64,000 nucleotides of DNA from Bog-473 sp052148295 (GTDB lineage: Bacteria; Actinomycetota; Acidimicrobiia; Acidimicrobiales; RAAP-2): positions 1 to 64,000 of the forward strand of contig JBKQIP010000172.1 in NCBI GenBank assembly GCA_052148295.1, in the 5' to 3' direction. This document shows positions 41,481 to 49,024 of the stretch, piece after piece. The position numbers and the translations under genes are program-made. A model generated the notes under the pieces. It made no database searches and had not been told where the DNA came from. It saw only the letters and a list, made by a program, of their open reading frames with translations. How positions within the stretch are numbered: position 1 is the first letter of the stretch; each line of letters starts with the position of its first letter.

Positions 41481-43197
41481 ACACGCCCTTCTTGTTCCCA
41501 TCGACGCGCATGAAGGACGGTCCGGTGGCGAAGTCCGCAAAGTTCCACACCTGCTCCCCGACGACGGCTTCGACGCGGTCGAAGACCCGGTGGTACGTGT
41601 CGAGCAGGGCCGCCTGGTACTCCTCGCTCCAGACCACGGCATCCACCGCATGCAAGCCGGGCATGGCATCGGCTCCGTACTCGGTCACGATGATGGGCTT
41701 GCCATGCTCGCTGGCCCACCCCAGCAGCTCGGCCTCGAGCCCCCGTTCGGCGGCGGCGAGATCGCCGGGCTCGACGTACCACCCGTAATAGCGGTTGATC
41801 ATGATCACATCGGCCAGCCCGCTCACCTGGCAGACGTTCGGCGGGGCGAACATCATGTTCACGAAGCCGACCGGCCGGCTGGGATCTGCCTTCCGTGCCA
41901 CGGCGAAGAGGGGTTCGAAGTAGGCCCGAGCCTCGTCGGAGTGTGACTCCGGCTCGTTGGCCAAGCTCCAGAGAACGACGCTGGGGTGGTTCTTGTCCCT
42001 CGCGATCAGCTCCTCGATGGCCCGCCGGTGCGCGGCCTGGGTGGCGGAACCGATCGTCTCCTCCGAGAACGTCGTCTTGGGGCCACCGAGAAAGAGGCCG
42101 CCACCCACCCCGAGGTTGAGGCCGACCGCAGCCGTCTCGTCGATGACGACGATGCCGAGCCGGTCGGCCTGGTCGAGGACCTCCTCGGCATAGGGATAGT
42201 GGGACGTCCGGAACGAGTTCGCACCCAGCCAGCGGAGCAGCGCAAAGTCGTGGACCATGGAGGCGTCATCGTGGCCCCGGCCGCGCACGTTGAGGTCCTC
42301 GTGCTTCCCGAAGCCGCGGAAGTAGAAGGGCTCGCCGTTGATCAGGAACCGGGTCCCCTCAACTCGCACGGTCCGGATCCCGACGGGCAGGACGTACCGG
42401 TCGACCAGTCGGTCTCCGTCCATCAGATCGGCCTGGAGCTCGTAGAGGTAGGCACGCCCCGGGTGCCAGAGGTTCGCGTCCGGCACGCGCAGCTCGCCCG
42501 CATTCCCGGTCGCCGCCGCAACGGGCCCGTCTGCTCCATCGTGGAGCGTCACCCGCACCGTGGCGTCTCCCTGCTCGGCAACGTCGGTCACATAGTGGAC
42601 GACGCCCGTCGCGGCATCGAGGTCGGTGAGCACGGTGAGATCGGCGATGTGCGAGCGCGGGGTCGAGCACAGCCAGACGCCGCGATGGAGCCCGGCGTAG
42701 TTGAAGAAATCGTGGTACTGCCGCTGCCGGCGTCGGCCGTCGGGCATCGCCTCCACTATTCCCGGAGGGATCGACTCCCACGTCAGTTCGTTGTTCACCA
42801 CCACGGTGACGCGGGCCTCCGCGCCCGGCTCGACGACGCCGCCGATGTCCGCCTCAAAGGGGGTGTAGCCGCCCTCGTGGCTGGCGACGTGCGTGTCGCC
42901 CACCCAGACGTCGGCGCGGTGGGTGGCGGCGTCGAACCGCAGGAGGACCCGGCGTCCACCCCAGCCCCGGGGTACGAAGAAGGTTCGCTGGTACCACACG
43001 TCACCGACGTGGTCATGAAGGGCCGGGTCGACGAGCAGGTCGTTGTAACTGCTGGGAACCGGCACCTGGCATGGGTCGGGCAAGGGTGCGCGCCACCACC
43101 CTCGCTCACGGCCGACGCCGTCCGCGTCGGCCGTGAAGCTCCAGAGTCCGTCGAGTCGCTTCACCTCGCGGGTCGCATTGTCCTGTGGCTTGAGCAT
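41413..43197 (-). CDS. uidA: Beta-glucuronidase, glycoside hydrolase family 2
   Basis: A 594-residue cytoplasmic enzyme that releases D-glucuronate from glucuronides. Sugar-binding domain (about 1-180), Ig-like domain (about 181-280) and barrel (about 281-594) are present. Acid/base is E415 in ANEPES and nucleophile is E506 in VTEYGAD. The N-x-K motif that grips the glucuronate carboxylate is present as N568-K570 in GNKKGVFTR, which separates this enzyme from beta-galactosidases. The ATG at 43197 follows GGAGGGG. It follows uxaC by 113 bp on the same strand, and its end overlaps the convergent lacI. Confidence 0.95.
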   Translation of the reverse strand: MLKPQDNATREVKRLDGLWSFTADADGVGRERGWWRAPLPDPCQVPVPSSYNDLLVDPALHDHVGDVWYQRTFFVPRGWGGRRVLLRFDAATHRADVWVGDTHVASHEGGYTPFEADIGGVVEPGAEARVTVVVNNELTWESIPPGIVEAMPDGRRRQRQYHDFFNYAGLHRGVWLCSTPRSHIADLTVLTDLDAATGVVHYVTDVAEQGDATVRVTLHDGADGPVAAATGNAGELRVPDANLWHPGRAYLYELQADLMDGDRLVDRYVLPVGIRTVRVEGTRFLINGEPFYFRGFGKHEDLNVRGRGHDDASMVHDFALLRWLGANSFRTSHYPYAEEVLDQADRLGIVVIDETAAVGLNLGVGGGLFLGGPKTTFSEETIGSATQAAHRRAIEELIARDKNHPSVVLWSLANEPESHSDEARAYFEPLFAVARKADPSRPVGFVNMMFAPPNVCQVSGLADVIMINRYYGWYVEPGDLAAAERGLEAELLGWASEHGKPIIVTEYGADAMPGLHAVDAVVWSEEYQAALLDTYHRVFDRVEAVVGEQVWNFADFATGPSFMRVDGNKKGVFTRDRRPKAAAHHLRRRWLGSA

Positions 43198-43310
43198 CGC
43201 CCCTCCGTTCGTGGTGTGCGTTCAGGCGCCGGGCCCGGGGTCAGGGAGCACGCGGCCGACGTCGCCGGTGGACGGGCTGGCGGCGAGGAGACCCACCAGC
43301 ACGCCGGCCG

Positions 43311-44717
43311 TCACGGTGCAATCCGGAAGGCGGTTCGGGCCAGGTGGTAGGCCAGGTCGTGGGCGACGTCGACGGCATCCGTCTCGTCCATCCGGTGCTC
43401 CGCCACCAAACGGGCCAGGAACCCCGCGTGCACGCGCCGGGCGACGTCATGGCGGGCTGGAATCGTCAACAACGACCGGGCGTCGTCGTTGAAGCCGACC
43501 AGGTTGGCGAAGCCGGCGGTCTCGACGACCTCCTCGTAAAACCGCCGCATCCCCTGCGGGCTGTCGTAGAACCACCAGGGCGGGCCCAGTCGCAGCACGG
43601 GGTAGTGACCCGCCAGGGGCGCCAGCTCGCGCCCGTACGTGGTCTCGTCCAGCGTGTAGACGACGACCGTCAGGTCCGGCTCGTTCCCGAAGCGGTCGAG
43701 CAGGGGCTTGAGCGATCCCACGAAGTCAGCCGGTCGGGGCATGTCGCCGCCGATGTCGCGGCCGAAGCGGGCGGCGAGCCGGGGGTTGTGGTCCCGCCAC
43801 GACCCCACGTGCAGCTGCATCACCAGCCCGTCGTCCATGCTCATGGCGGCCATCTCGGTGAGCATCTGGGCCCGGAACAGCTCGGCGTCCTCGGGCTCCA
43901 CGGCGCAGCCCGTGACCCGGGCGAAGAGTCGCTCCGTCTCGGGCCGCGGCAGGTCGGCCGTGGCGGGGGAGGGGTGCCCATGGTCGGATGCGGTGGCCCC
44001 CGCCTCCTTGAAGCTGGCGCGGCGCGTGCGGAGGGCATCGAGGTAGCCCGCCCAGGTCGAGGTGTCGGCGCCGGTGAGCTCACCCAGGCGGGAGACGTTG
44101 CGCCGGAAGTCGGACCGCTCCGGATCGATCACGTCGTCCGGGCGGAACGTGGGCACGACCCGGCCGGGCCAGCCCGACCGGCGGATGAGGGCATGGGCGC
44201 CGAGATCGGCCACGGCGCCGTCCGTGGTCGCCAGGAACTCGATCCCGAAGCGATCGTAGAGCGCGCGGGCGCGGAAGTCGTCCTGGGCCAGGCGGCTGGT
44301 GATCTCGTCGTAGACGGTGTCCGCGGTCTCCGCTCGCAGGGGGTCCTTGACCCCGAGGACCACGTGCAGGGTGTGGTCCAGCCACAGCCGAGACGGCGTG
44401 CCCCGGAACAGGTGGTAGTGCTCGGCGAGCACCCGCCACACCGCGCGGTCGTCCGTCTCGACCGGGGAGTCGTCCAGGGCGCGTACCCCGAGCGCCTCGA
44501 GCGGCGTGCCGTGGCTGTACAGGAGACGGAGGATGTAGTGATCCTTGGTGATCAGCTCGTGCGCCGGGTCGCCCGGGGCCGCGTCGTTCACCAGGGCCGA
44601 GGGGTCGCAGTGACCGTGGGGGCTGACGATCGGGAGGGAGCGAGTCTGTTCGTACAGGGCGCGCGCCACCCTCCGGACACCGGGTTCGGAGGGAAGGAGG
44701 CGATCCTCGTGCATCAC
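43311..44717 (-). CDS. uxaC: Glucuronate isomerase
   Basis: A 468-residue metal-dependent isomerase of the amidohydrolase superfamily that converts D-glucuronate to D-fructuronate. The N-terminal S-P-H-G-H-C-D-P motif supplies H34 and H36. T-K-D-H-Y-I-L-R, L-H-V-G-S-W-R-D-H-N and the C-terminal V-G-F-N-D-D-A-R-S motif are characteristic. Start is GTG 44717 or ATG 44714. The operator TGCAAAGCTTTGCA ends 2 bp before the GTG, leaving no room for a ribosome binding site, so a leaderless transcript or a very close promoter is implied. Followed by uidA. Confidence 0.96.
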   Translation of the reverse strand: MMHEDRLLPSEPGVRRVARALYEQTRSLPIVSPHGHCDPSALVNDAAPGDPAHELITKDHYILRLLYSHGTPLEALGVRALDDSPVETDDRAVWRVLAEHYHLFRGTPSRLWLDHTLHVVLGVKDPLRAETADTVYDEITSRLAQDDFRARALYDRFGIEFLATTDGAVADLGAHALIRRSGWPGRVVPTFRPDDVIDPERSDFRRNVSRLGELTGADTSTWAGYLDALRTRRASFKEAGATASDHGHPSPATADLPRPETERLFARVTGCAVEPEDAELFRAQMLTEMAAMSMDDGLVMQLHVGSWRDHNPRLAARFGRDIGGDMPRPADFVGSLKPLLDRFGNEPDLTVVVYTLDETTYGRELAPLAGHYPVLRLGPPWWFYDSPQGMRRFYEEVVETAGFANLVGFNDDARSLLTIPARHDVARRVHAGFLARLVAEHRMDETDAVDVAHDLAYHLARTAFRIAP

Positions 44718-44719
44718 GG

Positions 44720-44733
44720 TGCAAAGCTTTGCA
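44720..44733. promoter_or_regulatory. LacI-type operator TGCAAAGCTTTGCA (site 2)
   Basis: A perfect 14-bp palindrome identical to the site at 25894-25907. It abuts the uxaC start codon, so repression of uxaC-uidA by the adjacent LacI is likely. Confidence 0.75.
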
Positions 44734-45000
44734 TATGGAGACCCACGCGTCGGGAGGGGGGCGAATCACAATCTCAGGAGGAGTGGGTTAACTTCATGGG
44801 TGGCGGCCCGACCATCGGCCGTCGGGGGTGGGGACTTTCGATACGCCGTGTGGGGAGAACGGTGTGACCGTGGTGGGACAACCGGCGCTTCTGACGGTCG
44901 CCGACACGGGACGAGCCACCCTCCATCGGCGCTGGTGCGCTCGGAAAATTCGAAAAAACACGCGCAGGACCTGGGAGTTTTCATCTCCCTCCGCCGTCTG

Positions 45001-45029
45001 TTGCACAGGTCGGCAGAATTTCTTATGCT
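45001..45029 (+). promoter_or_regulatory. Promoter of the SBP2 operon
   Basis: TTGCAC at 45001-45006, then 17 bp, then TATGCT at 45024-45029. This is the best spaced promoter in the window. The transcript would have a leader of about 300 nt before SBP2. Confidence 0.6.
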
Positions 45030-45083
45030 TCGCAGAATTACATATTCACAGAACAAGATCTTGGTTGTGGGGTAAAGGAACTC

Positions 45084-45218
45084 ATGATTGCCAAATGGCA
45101 GGGGAGCGTGAGCACGCTGCTGGAGAAGGCAACTCTCACACCGAGGGACGAAGCGCTTCTCACCGTGGCATCCGGGCGCCGTCGTGCGTCGAGCGGCCCA
45201 CCGTGTGCGTGCCCGTGA
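45084..45218 (+). CDS. Possible short leader ORF, 44 residues
   Basis: ATG 45084 follows AAAGGAA at 7 bp and lies about 50 nt after the predicted transcription start. It encodes a 44-residue peptide starting MIAKWQGSVS with an amphipathic helix-like N-half and a Cys/Pro-rich end. It resembles no family known to me. It could be a leader peptide controlling SBP2 or a chance frame. Confidence 0.3.
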   Translation: MIAKWQGSVSTLLEKATLTPRDEALLTVASGRRRASSGPPCACP

Positions 45219-45339
45219 CCAAGAACGGCGCGTGGGCCCGTGCCGAGGTGGTCGGCGACGCCGGGGGTGGATCATCCCAGGACGTCATCAGTCGTTGCAG
45301 TGTGGAAAGACCAGCAGACACGAGGGGAAGGTTGCCATC

Positions 45340-46701
45340 ATGAAGCACAAGGGCCATTCGGCGGCGGGACCAGCCGGCGAACAGGATGAAGGACGACGGA
45401 GGTCGTCCCGAGGGTCGACGCTGCGTGCCCACAGGGCATGTGCGGCAGGGGCCGCCTTGGTCACCGTGCTCGGGGGGATGCTGGCCATCAGCCCGACCCC
45501 GGCGGGAGCGTCCAGCCCCGGCGTCACCTCCAGCACGATCAGCGTCGGCGTCCCCTACGTGAACTTCGTCGCGCTGCACAGCCTGGGGGTGACGATCAAC
45601 GAGGGCAGCTTTCCCGACGCCTACACGGCGATCGCCGATTACATCAATGCGCATGGCGGGGTCGACGGCAGGAAGCTGGTCGTCAGCTACGCCGAGATGG
45701 ACCCGGCGATAGCCACCGACCAGACCGCGTCCTGCTCGCAGTTGACCGAGGACGACCACATCTTCATCTCCCTGTCCCCGGTCTACCCGGACTGCTACCA
45801 GCAGAACCATCACACGTTGGTCATCGCGGGATCGCTGCCGGGTACGTTGCCGGCCAGCGCGGCAGCGGACTTCAGCCTGTCGCCCCCCGACGCGGCCTTT
45901 GACCCCTACCTGCTGGCCACCCTGAACAAGGACGGCACCTTCAAGGGCAAGAAAGTCGCCATCTTCTACGGCGCCACCTCGGACAAGCCCGAGGTGGACA
46001 CGGTGCAATCGGTCCTCAAGAAGCTCCACGTCGATCTGGTCGACACGGCGCTCGACAGCGCGGTGTCGACCGATGTGGTGGCGTCCGATCAAGACACCGA
46101 GTCCATTGCCCAGCGCTTCCAGGCTGACGGCGTGAAAGTGGTGATCGGGGTGGGTGGCTCGGGGTCGACGACGTGGCCCCGCGCCCTGCTGGACAACCAG
46201 AGCACCTACAAGCCACAGTACATCGCCACCAGCGAGTCGTCCCTTCTGTCCTACGTGGAATCGGCCAAGGGCGGCAACCCGTACCTGGACGGTGTCCTGG
46301 CGGGATCCCCCACCCCGACCAACTATCAGGAGTGGCAGGATCCGGCCGTTCAGAAGTGCGCCGCCGAGGTCAAGAAGGCCTATCCATCGGACACCATCAA
46401 CGCGCCGCTGAACCCCACCAGCCCCGATGCTGCATCCGTGCCGGCAACCGCCGTGTCGGTGATCCAGGCCTGTCAGGACCTGTACATGGTGGTCAAGATC
46501 GCCGACGCGGCGGGTAAGAATCTCACGACGGCCAGCTTCACCAAGGCGGGCGAGAGCCTCAAGAACGTCACGTTCCCCGGGTCGGGGGGCCCCGTGTCGT
46601 TTGCCCCGGGCAAGCCGTATGCCCTGGGCACCGTCAACCTCGTCACGTACTCACCGAAGTCGGAGACCCTGGTGCCGGCGTCCGCCTCTGCGGCCAAGTG
46701 A
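45340..46701 (+). CDS. Liv-type substrate-binding protein (SBP2)
   Basis: A 453-residue secreted receptor, first gene of a transporter operon. The basic N-region (1-38) and a hydrophobic core at about 40-55 ending T-P-A-G-A-S-S form the signal peptide. The mature domain has T-I-S-V-G-V-P-Y-V-N-F and Y-I-N-A-H-G-G-V-D-G-R-K, as in paralogue SBP1 (989-2353). The start ATG follows GAGGGGAAGG. The MFS-LivF and LivHMG fusions follow, so it is their receptor. Ligand unknown; the neighbouring uronate genes suggest a glycoside or aglycone rather than an amino acid. Confidence 0.88.
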   Translation: MKHKGHSAAGPAGEQDEGRRRSSRGSTLRAHRACAAGAALVTVLGGMLAISPTPAGASSPGVTSSTISVGVPYVNFVALHSLGVTINEGSFPDAYTAIADYINAHGGVDGRKLVVSYAEMDPAIATDQTASCSQLTEDDHIFISLSPVYPDCYQQNHHTLVIAGSLPGTLPASAAADFSLSPPDAAFDPYLLATLNKDGTFKGKKVAIFYGATSDKPEVDTVQSVLKKLHVDLVDTALDSAVSTDVVASDQDTESIAQRFQADGVKVVIGVGGSGSTTWPRALLDNQSTYKPQYIATSESSLLSYVESAKGGNPYLDGVLAGSPTPTNYQEWQDPAVQKCAAEVKKAYPSDTINAPLNPTSPDAASVPATAVSVIQACQDLYMVVKIADAAGKNLTTASFTKAGESLKNVTFPGSGGPVSFAPGKPYALGTVNLVTYSPKSETLVPASASAAK

Positions 46702-46786
46702 CCCCGAGGATCCGCTCCACGGTGCGCTGCACCGTTGCTGAATACACTGTGGTCGAACGGACCAGGAGGCGGAGATCGGGGGCGGG

Positions 46787-49024
46787 TTGAGCGAACCTAC
46801 GGCGGCGGCGGGACCCCCGGATCCCGGCCCTGCCAGCCCCATGACCACGGCCGACCTGGCCCACCTGGTCGCCGATCCGGCGGCAGCCCGAGAGCGTGCC
46901 GCCGGATCGTCACAGGACGTCCTGCTCCCCCAGGAGCTGCTGCCGGGGTCGAACGAAGAAGTGATGTCCCTGCGCGAGGGCCTGCAGAAAGCAGGATCCC
47001 GGACGTTCTTCACCCTGGCCATCATCGTCACCCTCGACAATCTCCAGAGTTCGGGACTCGCCGTCCTCGCTCCGAATATCCAGGCTTCCTACCATGTGAC
47101 CACCAGCACCATCGTGTTCGTGACGGGTATCTCCGGGGGATTCCTGGTGCTGGGGATCGTGCCGATGGGCTGGCTGGCCGACCGGTTCCGGCGGGCACCC
47201 ATTGTGGGCTGGGCCACCTTCGTCTTCGGCTTGATGGTGGCCGCCACGGGATTTGCCACCAACATCTTCCTGTTCTTCCTGGCTCGCCTTGGTGCCGGGG
47301 TCTCACAGGCCAGCACGACCGTCGTGCACGGCTCGCTCCTGGCCGACACCTATCCCATCACGATCCGGGGGCGGATCTACGCGGCCATGGGGATTTGCAT
47401 GGGTGCTGCCACCGCGATGAGCCCCGTCCTGGTCGGTCTGATCGCCACGGAGGTGGGTGGCGCGGACGGCTGGAGGTGGGCGTTCTACACCCTGGCCATC
47501 CCCATCCTCCTTGTCGCCATCATCGCCTTTCGCATGCGCGAGCCACCACGCGGCCAGTTCGAGAAGAAGGGCGTCCTGGGCGAGGTCATCACCAATACCC
47601 CGCCCGCCGCACCGTCGATGGAGGCGGCCTTCGAGCGGATCATGCGCATCCGCACCATCAAGACGGTCCTCATCGCCTTCTCGGCGATCGGGTTCGGGTT
47701 GTTCACCGTCCCGGTGCTGGGCAATCTCTACCTGAAGCAGCGCTTCCACCTCGATGCCTTCGAGCGCGGGCTGATCGGTACCATCGGAAGTCTCGGTGTC
47801 CTGATCGCCCTGCCATTGGTCGGGCGCTACTACGACCGCCTGTACCGCACGGACCCGGCGAAGGCGCTTTCCCTGATCGGCAAGGTCGTCCTTCCGGTCG
47901 CCTTGCTCGTGCCGATCCAGTACTTCATGCCCACTGCCGTGCTGTGGGCGGTGTTCAGTGTCCCGAGCGTCGTGCTGTTGCTGACTGCGTTCTCCATGAT
48001 CGGTCCGGTCCTCACGTCGGTTGCCCCGTACCGACTGCGGGGGATGGTCACCGCGGTGGGAGGTCTCTACGTCTTCTTCATCGGGGCCACCGGGGGCGCG
48101 GTGCTGGCCGCCCTTTTGGACAGCCTTTTCGGGGTGCGCACGACGGTGCTCATCATCATGATCCCCTCCACGTTGATCGGCGCCTTCTTCATCATTCGAA
48201 GCGCCCACTTCATCCGCAACGACCTCTCCTTGGTGGTGGTCGAACTCGAAGAGGAGCTGGAGGAACACAAGCGCCAGGAGGCGGACCCGTCGGATATCCC
48301 GGTCCTCCAGCTGAGCGGAGTGGACTTCAGCTACGGGCACGTGCAGATCCTCTTTGGCCTCAGCTTCGAGGTGAAGCGAGGAGAGGTGCTGGCCCTGCTG
48401 GGCACCAACGGTGCCGGTAAGTCGACGGCGCTGCGCGTGGCCGCCGGACTCGAGACGGCGTCGAGGGGCGTCATCCGCCTGAACGGCCAGGACATCACCT
48501 ACACCACCCCCGAGCAGCGCTGCCGGCTCGGCATCCACCTTCTTCCGGGCGGCAGGGGTGTCTTCGGGGAGATGACGATTGCCGAGAATCTCGAGATGGG
48601 CGGGTTCGTGTACCGCTCCAATCGGGCCGATCTTCGCCGTCGCATAGAGCGGGTCTACGAGCTGTTCCCGGCCCTCACGGAACGCCGGAAGGAGCGAGCC
48701 AATGCACTCTCCGGCGGACAGCAGCAGATGTTGGCCCTGGCCATCGCCATGCTCCACGACCCCCAGGTGCTGATCATCGACGAGCTCTCCCTGGGGCTCG
48801 CGCCCATTGTGGTGCAGGATCTCATCAGGGTGGTGGAGGAGCTCAAGACCGCCGGTATGACGCTCATCATCGTGGAGCAGTCGCTCAACGTCGCCGCGGC
48901 CATCGCCGACCGGGCGGTGTTCCTCGAGAAGGGCCGACTGCGATTCGAGGGCCCGATTCGCGAACTCATGGACCGCGACGACCTGGCGCGGGCCGTGTTC
49001 CTCGGGGCCCCAGAGGCACCGTGA
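46787..49024 (+). CDS. MFS transporter fused to a LivF-type ABC ATPase
   Basis: A 745-residue fusion. Residues 70-490 have about 12 membrane helices and MFS features, including the loop motif G-W-L-A-D-R-F-R-R between helices 2 and 3. After an acidic linker, residues 510-745 form a complete LivF-type ATPase: Walker A GTNGAGKST at 539-547, signature LSGGQQQ from 641, and Walker B L-I-I-D-E-L-S-L-G-L-A. The start is TTG 46787 without a strong ribosome binding site. It overlaps the LivHMG gene by 4 bp (GTGA). The ATPase should pair with the LivG domain of the next gene. What the MFS half adds is unclear: a second transport route, or a regulatory membrane anchor. Confidence 0.92.
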   Translation: MSEPTAAAGPPDPGPASPMTTADLAHLVADPAAARERAAGSSQDVLLPQELLPGSNEEVMSLREGLQKAGSRTFFTLAIIVTLDNLQSSGLAVLAPNIQASYHVTTSTIVFVTGISGGFLVLGIVPMGWLADRFRRAPIVGWATFVFGLMVAATGFATNIFLFFLARLGAGVSQASTTVVHGSLLADTYPITIRGRIYAAMGICMGAATAMSPVLVGLIATEVGGADGWRWAFYTLAIPILLVAIIAFRMREPPRGQFEKKGVLGEVITNTPPAAPSMEAAFERIMRIRTIKTVLIAFSAIGFGLFTVPVLGNLYLKQRFHLDAFERGLIGTIGSLGVLIALPLVGRYYDRLYRTDPAKALSLIGKVVLPVALLVPIQYFMPTAVLWAVFSVPSVVLLLTAFSMIGPVLTSVAPYRLRGMVTAVGGLYVFFIGATGGAVLAALLDSLFGVRTTVLIIMIPSTLIGAFFIIRSAHFIRNDLSLVVVELEEELEEHKRQEADPSDIPVLQLSGVDFSYGHVQILFGLSFEVKRGEVLALLGTNGAGKSTALRVAAGLETASRGVIRLNGQDITYTTPEQRCRLGIHLLPGGRGVFGEMTIAENLEMGGFVYRSNRADLRRRIERVYELFPALTERRKERANALSGGQQQMLALAIAMLHDPQVLIIDELSLGLAPIVVQDLIRVVEELKTAGMTLIIVEQSLNVAAAIADRAVFLEKGRLRFEGPIRELMDRDDLARAVFLGAPEAP

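Larger units (their letters stand above)
44718..45339. other. 622-bp divergent region between uxaC and SBP2
   Basis: It holds the uxaC operator, a good promoter for SBP2, a possible short leader gene (45084-45218) and an AT-richer stretch at about 44940-45080. GCAGAATT is repeated at 45012-45019 and 45031-45038 around the -10. A long reverse frame at 44766-45275 has no protein-like features and was not called. Confidence 0.6.

Noticed and set aside
44766..45275. 169-codon reverse frame between uxaC and SBP2
   Set aside because: It crosses a strong promoter on the other strand, has no ribosome binding site, and its Arg/Pro-rich sequence resembles no protein.
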